A stretch of 64,000 nucleotides of DNA, from positions 71,995-135,994 of the forward strand of contig NZ_KK365986.1 in the NCBI RefSeq assembly GCF_000686525.1, given 5' to 3'. Numbering within the stretch: the first letter of the stretch is position 1; each line of letters opens with the position of its first letter. Position numbers and translations under genes: made by a program. The notes below the pieces were generated by a model, which ran no database searches, had not been told where the DNA came from, and saw only the letters and a program-made list of their open reading frames with translations. Positions 7,423 through 16,674 of the stretch are shown here, one piece after another. The DNA comes from Desulfonatronovibrio hydrogenovorans DSM 9292. GTDB lineage: Bacteria > Desulfobacterota > Desulfovibrionia > Desulfovibrionales > Desulfonatronovibrionaceae.

Positions 7423-8133
7423 CTATTTTCCCACAGGCATGATGTACAGGGGAACTTCTTCCCTGGAGAGCCCCAGGACGTCCTGGACCCTCAGGTCATC
7501 AAAGGCTCCTATGACAACGGTGCCAAGGCCCAGTGATTCGGCCTGGAGATGAATGTTCTGGCCTGCGTGTCCAGCCTCCATGTAAACGTATCTTTGACCC
7601 CTTGGGCCGTATCTGCTGGTGGTCCTTTCATGGATTCCGGAAATGATTATCGCTGCAGGAGCATCCCTTACCGGTGACTGGCCCAGGGCCGCCCCGTAAA
7701 GGTCTTGTCTCAGGTCTCCCTGCCTTATCCTTTGCAATGCATTTTTTCCTGGCAGATATCTGTAGGTCCCAGGTTCTATTCCTTCCACGTTTCCTGCCAC
7801 CAGGATCACCTCCAGAGGGAAGGTGGCCCCGGCTGATGGGGCTGACCGGAATTTTCTTCTGTCATCGGTCACTCCCTGGGCAGCCCACAGCAGCTGGCCG
7901 GCCTGATCCAGGGTCAGGGTCAGACCCTGGAAGTCTCTGAAAGATCTTCTCTGGGAGAGAGCCTTTTCCACTGACATCCCACCATCCCTGACTGGCTGGG
8001 GCAAAAGTATTTCCTGTCCGGAAGATGCGTTGGCCTTTCTCATTTCTCCACTTTTCTCCTGACTTATCCAAGGGACAAAAAACAAAATGAAAAGTCCCAG
8101 CAAGGTGGCTGTTGCAGCTTTCTTGTTCAGCAT
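7423..8133 (-). CDS. SagB-type nitroreductase-family FMN protein, membrane-anchored or exported
   Basis: The protein (236 residues from MLNKKAATA) has one hydrophobic N-terminal segment (TLLGLFILFFVPW), so it is probably anchored or exported. The nitroreductase fold follows: ALSQRRSFRDFQG (FMN-binding arginines), LLWAAQGVT, FRSAPSAGATFPLEVILVAG and YMEAGHAGQNIHLQAESLGLGTVVIGAF. These are features of the SagB/ThcOx branch, which in some pathways oxidises azolines but in many anaerobes stands alone with unknown substrate. No cyclodehydratase or precursor peptide is nearby. A 20-residue longer start at 8193 is possible. It is convergent with queF. Confidence 0.8.
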   Translation of the reverse strand: MLNKKAATATLLGLFILFFVPWISQEKSGEMRKANASSGQEILLPQPVRDGGMSVEKALSQRRSFRDFQGLTLTLDQAGQLLWAAQGVTDDRRKFRSAPSAGATFPLEVILVAGNVEGIEPGTYRYLPGKNALQRIRQGDLRQDLYGAALGQSPVRDAPAAIIISGIHERTTSRYGPRGQRYVYMEAGHAGQNIHLQAESLGLGTVVIGAFDDLRVQDVLGLSREEVPLYIMPVGK

Positions 8134-8226
8134 ATTTATTATTTCTGGATCTTGAACCAATGTTTTTTTGACTTTGGAGAACACATTAACCAAGAAAGCA
8201 GTTCCTGGTCAAGGCTGTTTGGGTTT

Positions 8227-8241
8227 TGGCCTGTAAATTGC
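8227..8241 (+). promoter_or_regulatory. Candidate sigma-54 promoter ahead of flgF
   Basis: TGGC, seven bases, then TTGC (8227-8241) matches the -24/-12 sigma-54 core with correct spacing. Initiation near 8253 would fall very close to the ribosome binding site of flgF (AGGAGG 8254-8259), leaving almost no leader, which weakens the call. Rod and hook genes are commonly sigma-54 dependent in this group. Confidence 0.45.
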
Positions 8242-8268
8242 TTGCCAGTGGTCAGGAGGAAAATTTTT

Positions 8269-9054
8269 ATGCGTGACAGCATGTACAGTGCCTTTTACGG
8301 GGCCATGACCCAGGAATCCAGGATGAATATCATATCCAATAATCTGGCCAATGTGAATACCACTGGCTACAAACGGGAAAAACTGGCCTTTGAGGATGTT
8401 TTTGTACGCTACGCGTCGGATTACGCTGATCCCAATGAGAGTCTGGAAGACCGGATTCTCTGGCCGGAGGCCAAACTCAGGAGTCAGACAAGGTCCAGCC
8501 CCACTCATGTGGTCTTCGAGCAGGGCGGCCTGAAAAGTACTGGCAACCGCCTGGATCTGGCCATATCAGGAGAAGGTTTTTTTGAAGTGGAAACCCTGGA
8601 AGGTGATGTTGCCTATACCAGGAACGGAGCTTTTTACCGCGACCCTGAAACCGGGGCCATGATTACCGGTCAGAGATTTCAGCTCCTGGGTGAAAACGGT
8701 CCGATCCTCATTCCCGAGGATGCGGCGGATATAGTTATTACCCAGGACGGACAGGTGGTGGCCGACGGTGAAGTGATTGACATCATCAATCTGACCACCT
8801 TTGACAACCTCAACGGTCTGGAAAAGATGGGACGCCAGCTTTTCCGGGTCAAGGAAGGAACAGACATCCAGGCTGAGCCTGCAGAAAATGCCTTGATCCA
8901 GCAGGGCTTTCTGGAGGATTCCAATGTAGAGGTTGTTTATGAAATGGTTAATATGATCAGTACCATGCGTAATTTTGAGGCCTTGCAAAAGGCCATGACC
9001 ACGACTCATGAAAAAGATCAGCAGCTGATCAGGGATGTAGGCACTACCAGGTAG
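8269..9054 (+). CDS. flgF: Flagellar basal-body rod protein FlgF
   Basis: FlgF is a proximal rod subunit exported by the flagellar type III system. The 261-residue protein begins MRDSMYSAFYGAMTQESRMN and has the rod signature ISNNLANVNTTGYKREKLAF (about 20-39). The C-terminal helix ends in NVEVVYEMVNMISTMRNFEALQKAM, typical of rod/hook proteins. The start at 8269 is set by the AGGAGGAAAATTTTT ribosome site and the family N terminus; an upstream ATG in frame gives an atypical 39-residue extension. It opens the operon flgFGAHIJNKL. Confidence 0.95.
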   Translation: MRDSMYSAFYGAMTQESRMNIISNNLANVNTTGYKREKLAFEDVFVRYASDYADPNESLEDRILWPEAKLRSQTRSSPTHVVFEQGGLKSTGNRLDLAISGEGFFEVETLEGDVAYTRNGAFYRDPETGAMITGQRFQLLGENGPILIPEDAADIVITQDGQVVADGEVIDIINLTTFDNLNGLEKMGRQLFRVKEGTDIQAEPAENALIQQGFLEDSNVEVVYEMVNMISTMRNFEALQKAMTTTHEKDQQLIRDVGTTR

Positions 9055-9138
9055 GGACTGGCAGAGATCTTATGGACAGGCCCATGCCTGATCTGGTTGA
9101 TTTTATTTATAAATATAAAAGGACAAGGAGTTAATATT

Positions 9139-9921
9139 ATGATGCGCTCACTCTGGACCGCTGCATCCGGGATGGCTGCCCAGCAACTGAGTATAGACGT
9201 CATTGCCAATAATTTGGCTAACGTCAACACCACCGGATTCAAGAAGAGCCGGGCAGAGTTTGAGGATTTAGTCTATCAGAATCTGAAGATTGCGGGTACG
9301 GAAAGTTTGACTGGAGACAGAATTCCGACGGGTCTGCAGGTTGGTATGGGAACAAGGCCTCTGACGGTGCACAAATTTTTTTCCCAGGGCGATTTCCAGC
9401 GTACGGACAATCCCCTGGACCTGACCATTGAAGGGGACGGGTTCTTCCAGGTCCTGGCCAATGACGAAGTAGCCTATACCAGGGCCGGGGCCTTCAAGCT
9501 GGATCAGGATGGAAGGATCGTTACTGCCAATGGTTATCCTTTGCAGCCCGAATTCGAGGTCCCCATGGAAACGGTAAACATAGTGGTCACAGAACAGGGC
9601 AGGCTGTCCTGCCTGGACAGGGCAGGGGATGAACTGGCCGGAGTTGATATACCTTTGTTTTCATTCATCAATCCTGCCGGAATGAAGAGCATGGGCCGAA
9701 ATCTGTACCTGGAAACCGAGGCTTCTGGTCCGGCTGTGGAAGGGGTCCCGGGTGAAGAAAACTTTGGAACCATAGCCCAGGGTGTCCTGGAAATGTCAAA
9801 TGTTGAACTTGTGGAAGAGATGGTGAACATGATCGTGGGACAAAGGGCCTATGAGATCAATTCCAAGGCCATAACAACATCGGACCAGATGCTTCAGATC
9901 GCCAATCAGATGAAGAGGTAA
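9139..9921 (+). CDS. flgG: Flagellar distal rod protein FlgG
   Basis: FlgG forms the distal rod that crosses the periplasm to the hook. The 260-residue length is typical. It begins MMRSLWTAASGMAAQQLSID, followed by VIANNLANVNTTGFKKSRAEFEDL with the rod N-terminal signature. The C terminus GVLEMSNVELVEEMVNMIVGQRAYEINSKAITTSDQMLQIANQM matches the family. The start is chosen for AAGGAG (9122-9127) and alignment. It follows flgF by 84 bases. Confidence 0.96.
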   Translation: MMRSLWTAASGMAAQQLSIDVIANNLANVNTTGFKKSRAEFEDLVYQNLKIAGTESLTGDRIPTGLQVGMGTRPLTVHKFFSQGDFQRTDNPLDLTIEGDGFFQVLANDEVAYTRAGAFKLDQDGRIVTANGYPLQPEFEVPMETVNIVVTEQGRLSCLDRAGDELAGVDIPLFSFINPAGMKSMGRNLYLETEASGPAVEGVPGEENFGTIAQGVLEMSNVELVEEMVNMIVGQRAYEINSKAITTSDQMLQIANQMKR

Positions 9922-10009
9922 AGGGCCTGAAAGGATAAGGATGAATCCTGAAGGCAAGATGGCCATTCAAGTGTTGTTGTCCTGGATTTTATGGAATGGA
10001 GAAAACCCC

Positions 10010-10990
10010 ATGAAAAACTGCAGCAAAATATCCGGAAATATCTCATTCTTGTGCCTGGTGGTCATAATGATCACCTGCTTGCAGGTCAATGCCCAGGCAG
10101 CAGCCCATCACTACTGGATAAAAGAACATGTGGCTGTTAAAGGCGAAGTCATAACCTTCGGGGATATTGCCGAACCCAGGACCGGAACTGCCGGGGAAAG
10201 CTGGGCTGAAGTCAAAAGTATTCAGCTGTGGAGGGCTCCTCAGGCCGGGCAGAGGATTGTACTGCAGAGAAATCAGGTCCTGCAGAGGCTGGGATCCATT
10301 GACCGGGATCTGGCTGAAAAAAGCATTGTCCCTAGGGAGATCATCTTTCAACGGGGAGCAAAGGTTTATTCTGAAGAAGAACTCATTTCCATTGTTATGG
10401 ACCACCTGATCCCGGTGATGAGGGACATGGGGGATGAGGTGGATTTTCGGGATTTTCGTCTGCCTGTCCCGGTTTTTCTGGAAAACGCATTTGAACGGAT
10501 AGAGATTCAGACCGCCAACGAGCCTGCTCCGGGAAGGGTGACCCTGAGGATCAATGTCCTGGACGGACATGATAATATGGTAAGAAGACTTTCAGGCAAT
10601 GTTTTTGTTGATGTCTGGGCAACAGTAGCCTGTGCCCAGCGTCCCTTGAACCGGGGGGAGATTCTTTATCCCGGGGATGTCCGGTTTGAAAGGAAGAACC
10701 TGGCTTATGTCAGAAATGAAATCTGGGACGGGAAAACAGGTCCATGGCGGATCAGGTCGGCCATTGGCCAGGGCCAGCCAATTCTGCAGAGGTCTCTGGA
10801 GTCTGTCCCGGTTGTGAGTAGGGGTGATCAGGCCAACCTGGTTTTTGAGGGGCGTTATGTCACTTTGTCCGTTCCCGTGAGGGTGCTGGAAGACGGTCAA
10901 CGCGGAGACCGGGTCATGGTCAGGAACCTGCAGACCAGGAAGGATATTCAGGGAGTGGTGGAGGACAGCAGCACCATTCTTGTCCGCTGA
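10010..10990 (+). CDS. flgA: Flagellar P-ring assembly chaperone FlgA
   Basis: FlgA is a periplasmic chaperone for P-ring (FlgI) assembly. The 326-residue protein has a Sec signal (ISFLCLVVIMITCLQVNAQA). The C-terminal SAF domain has RPLNRGEILYPGDVRFERKNLA, AIGQGQPILQRSLESVPVVSRGDQ and the last motif GDRVMVRNLQTRKDIQGVV, all typical. It is longer than E. coli FlgA (219 residues) because of an extra N-terminal domain, as is usual in deltaproteobacteria. The start at 10010 follows ATGGAGAAAACCCC. An in-frame ATG at 9941 adds 23 unlikely residues. Confidence 0.9.
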   Translation: MKNCSKISGNISFLCLVVIMITCLQVNAQAAAHHYWIKEHVAVKGEVITFGDIAEPRTGTAGESWAEVKSIQLWRAPQAGQRIVLQRNQVLQRLGSIDRDLAEKSIVPREIIFQRGAKVYSEEELISIVMDHLIPVMRDMGDEVDFRDFRLPVPVFLENAFERIEIQTANEPAPGRVTLRINVLDGHDNMVRRLSGNVFVDVWATVACAQRPLNRGEILYPGDVRFERKNLAYVRNEIWDGKTGPWRIRSAIGQGQPILQRSLESVPVVSRGDQANLVFEGRYVTLSVPVRVLEDGQRGDRVMVRNLQTRKDIQGVVEDSSTILVR

Positions 10991-11045
10991 GCCGGGATGA
11001 TGAAGATTGAATCACGGATCATGGAAATCAAAATGAGAGGCTGAT

Positions 11046-11786
11046 ATGAAAGGGATGAGAATTTATATTATAATTGCTGCCGGGATTATGCTGGCAGCAT
11101 GTGCACCGGCTCAACACAAACCAACGCCAATGCCGTCTTACTCTCCGGAGCCGTACATTGATTCTATGGAAACCGTTGAAATGGACTCGCCCTCCCTGTT
11201 CAACCGGAACAGATCAGAATTCCTGTTCAGTGACAACCGGGCCAGAAACGTAGGCGATCTGGTTATGGTCAATATCCTTGAAGACACTGAAGCCAAAAAT
11301 GAGGCAGACACTACAGCCAACAGAAGATCCAGCGTAAATCTCGGAGTAGAGCATTTCATGAATCGGAATTCCATGCATGCAATTCCCCTGGATACCGCCA
11401 CTGGCGGCCTGCTTCCAGGTTTGGGGCCCAGGGGTACAGTAGGCGAGGATCCGATGATCCAGGCCGGATCAACCAGCAATTTCCAGGGAACCGGCGAGAC
11501 CAACAGGGAGTCCTTTGTCCGGGCGATCATCTCGGCCAGAGTGGTCAGGGTACTTGACGGTGGAGTCCTGCAGATTGAAGGGGCAAGAAATATCAAGGTC
11601 AACGGTGAAAATCAGATCATCGTGGTCAGGGGGCTGGCCAGATCCAGGGATGTGGGACCAAACAACTCCATAGACTCCACCCAGCTGGCCGATGCCCATA
11701 TCGAGGTTTACGGCCAGGGTATCCTGGCTGACAAGCAAAAACCAGGCTGGCTGGCCAGGCTGCTGGACAAGGTATGGCCGTTTTAG
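11046..11786 (+). CDS. flgH: Flagellar L-ring lipoprotein FlgH
   Basis: FlgH forms the outer-membrane L-ring. The 246-residue protein starts MKGMRIYIIIAAGIMLAACAPAQ with an LAAC lipobox. Core motifs are LFSDNRARNVGDLVMVNILED (about 58-78), GTGETNRESFVRAIISARVV and VLDGGVLQIEGARNIKVNGENQIIVVRGLARSRDVGPNN, then the C-terminal VEYGQG-like strand (HIEVYGQGILADKQKPGWLARLLDKVWPF). It lies between flgA and flgI in the usual order. Confidence 0.95.
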   Translation: MKGMRIYIIIAAGIMLAACAPAQHKPTPMPSYSPEPYIDSMETVEMDSPSLFNRNRSEFLFSDNRARNVGDLVMVNILEDTEAKNEADTTANRRSSVNLGVEHFMNRNSMHAIPLDTATGGLLPGLGPRGTVGEDPMIQAGSTSNFQGTGETNRESFVRAIISARVVRVLDGGVLQIEGARNIKVNGENQIIVVRGLARSRDVGPNNSIDSTQLADAHIEVYGQGILADKQKPGWLARLLDKVWPF

Positions 11787-11798
11787 GAGCCAATAATT

Positions 11799-12908
11799 AT
11801 GAAATCTGCGAATAACACCCTTATCCTGACCCTGGCTTTCCTGATTCTGGGATTCTTCTTTCCGGAACAGGCCCACTCAGTCAGGCTTAAAGACATCGCA
11901 AACTTCGGCGGAGTGCGGACCAACCAATTGGTTGGATACGGACTGGTGGTCGGCCTCTCGGGCACTGGTGATCGCAGGAGCGATCAGGCAACGGTCCGGT
12001 CGGTGGTCAATATGCTGGAAAGCATGGGAGTAAGCGTGGACCGGGGCAACCTCCAGTTCAGAAACGTGGCTGCGGTGATTGTCACCGCAGACATGCCTGC
12101 ATCGGCCAGATCCGGGAGCAGGCTGGACGTGACCATCTCCTCCATAGGTGATGCCAACAGCCTTCAGGGGGGAGTACTGATTCAGACTCCTCTCAAGGGG
12201 ATAGACGGTGAAATATATGCTCTGGCCCAGGGTCCTCTGACCCTGGGTGGGTTTTCTGTGGAGGGGCAGGCGGCTCAGGTCACCACCAATATCACCACTG
12301 TTGGCCGGATACCCAATGGAGCCATGGTGGAACGGGAAATTCCCTTCAGGTTTAATTCCCAGGAGAGCATTCAAGTCAACCTCAATGTTCATGATTTTTC
12401 CACAACTTCTCAGGTCATGGAGAGCATAAATGCCAGTTTCGGCCAGAACCTGGCGGCAGCCAAGGATATTTCAACCATCAGGGTGAATATCCCGAGTCAG
12501 TTCAGGGGCAATTTGATACCCTTCATGGCTGCCCTGGAAAATATCCAGGTCTCCCCGGACAGTCCGGCCAAAGTGGTGGTGGATGAGAAGACCGGCACTG
12601 TGGTTATTGGCGAAAATGTGCGTATTTCCAGGGTAGCGGTATCCCATGGAGATTTAAACATCATTGTCCGGGAACAGCCCCAGGTGTTCATGCCTGCTCC
12701 TTTTACCGAGGCTGATCCGGTTGTTGTTCCGGACACGGATATAGCAGTGATAGAAGAGGAAAGGCAGCTGGTGGTCATTGAGGGGGCTACCATCAACGAG
12801 CTGGTGGAAGGCCTTAATTCCATCGGAGCCACCCCCCGGGATCTGATCACTATTTTGCGGACTATAAAGGCAGCCGGCGCCCTTTATGCAGACCTTGAGG
12901 TGATATAG
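11799..12908 (+). CDS. flgI: Flagellar P-ring protein FlgI
   Basis: FlgI builds the P-ring around the rod in the peptidoglycan layer. The 369-residue protein has a Sec signal (ILTLAFLILGFFFPEQAHS), then VRLKDIANFGGVRTNQLVGYGLVVGLSGTGDR (about 29-60), the most conserved FlgI stretch. PVTIGG-like (GPLTLGGFSVEGQAAQVTTNI) and the C-terminal GATINELVEGLNSIGATPRDLITILRTIKAAGALYADLEVI complete the match. The ATG at 11799 follows TTTTAGGAGCC, and the gene starts 12 bases after flgH. Confidence 0.97.
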   Translation: MKSANNTLILTLAFLILGFFFPEQAHSVRLKDIANFGGVRTNQLVGYGLVVGLSGTGDRRSDQATVRSVVNMLESMGVSVDRGNLQFRNVAAVIVTADMPASARSGSRLDVTISSIGDANSLQGGVLIQTPLKGIDGEIYALAQGPLTLGGFSVEGQAAQVTTNITTVGRIPNGAMVEREIPFRFNSQESIQVNLNVHDFSTTSQVMESINASFGQNLAAAKDISTIRVNIPSQFRGNLIPFMAALENIQVSPDSPAKVVVDEKTGTVVIGENVRISRVAVSHGDLNIIVREQPQVFMPAPFTEADPVVVPDTDIAVIEEERQLVVIEGATINELVEGLNSIGATPRDLITILRTIKAAGALYADLEVI

Positions 12909-12909
12909 C

Positions 12910-13959
12910 ATGAGTGATTCATTCAGCAATAGTCTGGCCGGTCAGCTGGACCAGAGTCTTGCCGCCGGCAGAGAACTTGAGATGAAACGGTTGAGAGACA
13001 GGTTCGGCTCAGGCAAGGATCAGAAACAGGAGCTTCGTGAGGCCTGTACTCAGTTTGAAGCTATTTTCATCCAGAGGATATGGGAACAGATGCGGGCCAC
13101 TGTGCCTAAAGAGGGATACCTGCACAGCAGGGAGCAGGACATGTACACTTCCATGTTTGACCAGGAAATGTCCATGGAGATGGCCAGAGGCGGCGGAATA
13201 GGACTGGCCGACCTGCTCTATGGTCAGCTTAAGGAGCGTCTGGAGCGATCTGGAGCAGAAGCAGCTTCTGAGGCCGTTGATCTGAATCCAGTCCCATCCA
13301 GGCAAAATTTTCCCTCAAAAAAGGTTCAGGACGAAGCAATTCCTGCAAAAGAACTGAACACCGACCAGGTAAACCGGATCCTGGGCATGAATTCTTCCCC
13401 TGAGGAAAGAATGGATTTGCTGGCCCGGCAGATCAAGGCTTCACTGGGCGACAAAAATGATGACCTGCCGGAACTGGAGAAAAAGCTTGACGAGGTGGAG
13501 AACGGACTTGGTGACGGAATGGATCTTCCACCGCTGCACTGGCCTGTTCCCGGATCAGTGTCTTCGGGTTTTGGATGGAGGGAGGATCCCTTCACAGGAA
13601 AACAGGCCTGGCACGCAGGTCTGGATTTTGCGGTTCCCCAGGGTACACCGGTTGAATCATGCTGGCCGGGCCGGGTAACTTTTTCCGGTGAAAAGGGGGG
13701 ATTCGGGAACAAGGTGATCATTGAACATGCCGGTGGATGGAAGAGTGTGTATGCCCATAACAGCGAAAACCTGGTTCAGGTTGGAGACCGGGTTGAGGCT
13801 GGTCAGAAAATTGCAAAGTCAGGCAATACAGGAAGGTCCACAGGACCGCATCTTCACTTTGAACTGAGGCAGGGGGATCTGGCCTGGAACCCCAAGATGA
13901 TCAAAGATCGCCTCCTGGCTGGATTAAGCATAGGCCATGCCGGCAAGGAAGATACCTGA
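12910..13959 (+). CDS. flgJ: FlgJ-type rod-binding protein fused to an M23 peptidoglycan endopeptidase
   Basis: The N-terminal third (about residues 35-110) is the FlgJ rod-capping domain: ACTQFEAIFIQRIWEQMRATVP and DMYTSMFDQEMSMEMARGGGIGLADLLYGQL. A charged linker follows. Residues about 210-335 form an M23 (LytM) zinc endopeptidase with GFGWREDPFTGKQAWHAGLDFA (metal ligands in HAGLD) and GPHLHFELRQGD. In enteric FlgJ the second domain is a glucosaminidase cutting glycan; here it would cut peptide cross-links to open the wall for the rod. No signal peptide is present, consistent with export by the flagellar system. It starts one base after the flgI stop. Confidence 0.92.
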   Translation: MSDSFSNSLAGQLDQSLAAGRELEMKRLRDRFGSGKDQKQELREACTQFEAIFIQRIWEQMRATVPKEGYLHSREQDMYTSMFDQEMSMEMARGGGIGLADLLYGQLKERLERSGAEAASEAVDLNPVPSRQNFPSKKVQDEAIPAKELNTDQVNRILGMNSSPEERMDLLARQIKASLGDKNDDLPELEKKLDEVENGLGDGMDLPPLHWPVPGSVSSGFGWREDPFTGKQAWHAGLDFAVPQGTPVESCWPGRVTFSGEKGGFGNKVIIEHAGGWKSVYAHNSENLVQVGDRVEAGQKIAKSGNTGRSTGPHLHFELRQGDLAWNPKMIKDRLLAGLSIGHAGKEDT

Positions 13960-14082
13960 TGGCATGACCTGCCTATGGCCAATTATTTTAGGGCAAGGTA
14001 TTCAGGAAGGGGTGTTGGAAGGATTCAGACCAGAATCGGTCTGCCGGCTGGAAGCAGCTGCTGATGAGCACAGGAGAAAATC

Positions 14083-14553
14083 ATGACTATTGAATCAGGA
14101 TTGACCAGACAGAAGCAGGGGATGGCGGTTCTTTTTTCCCTGCTGGAAGAGGAATTCTCAGCTCTCATGGCCAATACCCCTGGTGAAGTGGCTTCGCTGG
14201 AATTTTCCATTCAGGAACTGGTCCGTCAGCTTATGGATGAGAAGGAGGAAATCAGGTCGGAACTTGACCGGAATGCTTTTTCCAAACTTGCGGACTATAT
14301 TGAAGGCTTAAAGGATGATGACGCCCTTAAGATTAATGAGATTTTAAAGGGCATTCGGGCTCTGGAGGATAAATGTGCTGTCCAGGCCATGAAGAACAAT
14401 GAGATAGCCAGGGCCCTGGCCGAACAGAGTGCCGGAATGGTCAATTTCTTTTACGATCAGCTGGCTCCCAGAGATGAGAATGTCTACTCATCCAAAGGCA
14501 GGTGGAACGACAGTGGTGCAAAATCCACCGGTCTGCTGAGGGGGAGGCTGTAA
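14083..14553 (+). CDS. flgN: FlgN-family flagellar export chaperone
   Basis: The 156-residue, almost wholly helical protein fits FlgN, the cytoplasmic chaperone that delivers FlgK and FlgL to the export gate. LEEEFSALMANTPGEVASLEFSIQELVRQLMDEKEEI (about 20-56) matches the family pattern, with heptads through the middle. Its position just before flgK is the usual one, and its stop overlaps the flgK start (TAATG). The start follows CACAGGAGAAAATC. Sequence similarity is loose, as always for FlgN, so context carries much of the call. Confidence 0.8.
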   Translation: MTIESGLTRQKQGMAVLFSLLEEEFSALMANTPGEVASLEFSIQELVRQLMDEKEEIRSELDRNAFSKLADYIEGLKDDDALKINEILKGIRALEDKCAVQAMKNNEIARALAEQSAGMVNFFYDQLAPRDENVYSSKGRWNDSGAKSTGLLRGRL

Positions 14554-16658
14554 TGTCCGGTATCGGTTCAGTCCTGGACATGGGCAAGAAAGCCCTTTTG
14601 GTCAACCAGAGTGCCATCCGGGTTGTCAGTAATAATGTTGCCAACGCCAATACACCGGGGTACAGGCGGCAGGCCGTTCGTCTAGAGGAGTCCATGGCCA
14701 TTGACTATGCCCCGGGCCAGATGGGCACCGGCGTCAGCGCCAAGGAGGTATACCGGTATTTTGATGCTTTTATAGAAGATCAGTACAACACCAAGGCCTC
14801 TCAACGGGAAATGTGGATGACCATGCATTACAACCTGTCCAACGTGGAAATCCTCTTTAATGAAAGCATGGGTACTGGTGTGAATGAACTAATGGCCGGG
14901 TTCTGGAGCGACTGGCAGAACCTGTCCAACCGTCCTGAAGACATGAATGCCCGTTCGGTTCTCATCGCCAACACCAATAATCTTACCAATGCCATCAATC
15001 AGCTTAATAATGACTTGGCCAGGATCCAGTCCCAGGCCGATGACTTTATTCAACAGGATGTGGACAGGCTTAACGAGATAGTCAAAGAGATCGCCGAGAT
15101 AAACAGGCACATCAATGCCCAGGAAGTTCCGGGCCGGAACAATCTGAATGAGATGCGCGACAAAAGGGATCTTTTGGTTAGGGAACTGGCTGAAATCATT
15201 GATATCAACTACATCGATAATGGCGGCGGCAACGTGACCATTACCACCAAGGCCGGGCACACCCTGGTGGAATCAGGTCACTCTTATGAGATAAAGTTTG
15301 AAAACCGTAAGATTTTCAATAACCTGACTCCAGGGTCAACTTTTACTGACCAGATATATTTTGAGGGAAGCTCCAGCTACGAATACACCATAAAGGTGGT
15401 CCATGAAGGAATGGGTATTGGACACGCTGATGACCCGACCCTTTTTAAGGTCTCGCTTGACGGTGGCCTGACCTGGATCAAAGATGCCAATGGAAATGAA
15501 ACTTTTGAGGCTCAGGGTTATGATAACCGGGTCACTCTGCCTGTGGACGGAGTCAGTATCTGGTTCGGTTCAAAAGATGACCCGACCCAGCCTCCTGCCA
15601 GTGCCTTGAAACAGAATGACGAATTTCAGATCATTCCCAAGACTGGACTCTACTGGTATGAAAACAGCTCATCACCCATGAACATAACTCCCCAGGTCCT
15701 GAACAGCGGCCAGATGAATGATCGTCGGGTCACTGGGGGGTCTCTGGCCGGCCACTTCATCTTCCGGGACCATTACGCAGGAAAGTACCAGGAAAAGCTT
15801 GACGCTACAGCAAAGGCCCTGATCTGGGAGGTGAACAGGATTCACACTCAGGGAGCCGGCCTGGCAAATTTTACGGAAGCCACTGGCACTTATCAGGTAA
15901 CCAATCCCAATGAGGCCCTGGGGTCTGCTTCTTCAGGCCTGTTTTTCGGAGACATGCTTCAAAGGGGCAATTTCACCATCCATATTTATGACAAGGATAC
16001 AGGGGAGCATACTGCTGAAGTGCCTGATTTTGGGCCGGGAGGCTTTAACCCTGAAGAACACAGCCTGGAGGATGTCAGGGCAGCCATAGACGCTATAAAC
16101 GGTTTAAGCGCCAGAATATTCAATAGCCAGCTGGTCATAGAGGCCGACGATGGGAATGAAATCGCATTTGGCAACGACACCTCAGGCCTGCTGGCCGGGC
16201 TGGGGATAAACACCTTCTTCCAGGGTGAAGGGGCTAGAGACTTGGCAGTCAATGATTTTGTGGGCAATAATATCGCCCATATCAATGCCGGTCATGTTAA
16301 CGGTGCAGGTGAGATTAATTCGGGAGACAACCAGATGGCCCTGGACATAGCAGGTCTTCAGTACAAGAAGGTCTCCATCACCACCAGCTTTGAAGGAACC
16401 ACCACCCAGACCATTCAGGAATATTACAACTCCCTGGTGGGCAATGTTGGTGCGGATACCAACATGTCCATGTTCAACGCCCAGTACAACAAGGCCCTGG
16501 CCGACGATCTCAATCGCAGGCAGGAAGAGATATCCGGAGTAAATCTGGATGAAGAGATGTCGTCCCTGATCAAGTTCCAGCACTCTTACCAGGCTGCTGC
16601 CAAGTTGATTTCAACGGCCCAGATGATGATGCAGACCCTTATAGGCATGAAGAGCTAA
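14553..16658 (+). CDS. flgK: Flagellar hook-filament junction protein FlgK (HAP1)
   Basis: FlgK is the first junction protein between hook and filament. The 701-residue protein starts MSGIGSVLDMGKKALLVNQSAIRVVSNNVANANTPGYRRQAVRLEE, the standard N-terminal signature, and ends INLDEEMSSLIKFQHSYQAAAKLISTAQMMMQTLIGMKS-like with NLDEEM. It is longer than E. coli FlgK (547) because of an inserted variable domain that includes SLDGGLTW (15453-15476), an Asp-box motif also found in FlgL here. The start at 14553 overlaps the flgN stop codon. Confidence 0.95.
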   Translation: MSGIGSVLDMGKKALLVNQSAIRVVSNNVANANTPGYRRQAVRLEESMAIDYAPGQMGTGVSAKEVYRYFDAFIEDQYNTKASQREMWMTMHYNLSNVEILFNESMGTGVNELMAGFWSDWQNLSNRPEDMNARSVLIANTNNLTNAINQLNNDLARIQSQADDFIQQDVDRLNEIVKEIAEINRHINAQEVPGRNNLNEMRDKRDLLVRELAEIIDINYIDNGGGNVTITTKAGHTLVESGHSYEIKFENRKIFNNLTPGSTFTDQIYFEGSSSYEYTIKVVHEGMGIGHADDPTLFKVSLDGGLTWIKDANGNETFEAQGYDNRVTLPVDGVSIWFGSKDDPTQPPASALKQNDEFQIIPKTGLYWYENSSSPMNITPQVLNSGQMNDRRVTGGSLAGHFIFRDHYAGKYQEKLDATAKALIWEVNRIHTQGAGLANFTEATGTYQVTNPNEALGSASSGLFFGDMLQRGNFTIHIYDKDTGEHTAEVPDFGPGGFNPEEHSLEDVRAAIDAINGLSARIFNSQLVIEADDGNEIAFGNDTSGLLAGLGINTFFQGEGARDLAVNDFVGNNIAHINAGHVNGAGEINSGDNQMALDIAGLQYKKVSITTSFEGTTTQTIQEYYNSLVGNVGADTNMSMFNAQYNKALADDLNRRQEEISGVNLDEEMSSLIKFQHSYQAAAKLISTAQMMMQTLIGMKS

Positions 16659-16674
16659 CCAAGAGGAAAAGGAC

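Noticed and set aside
7423-8133. Azoline peptide (RiPP) cluster suggested by the SagB-type protein
   Set aside because: No cyclodehydratase, precursor peptide or transporter in the neighbourhood.
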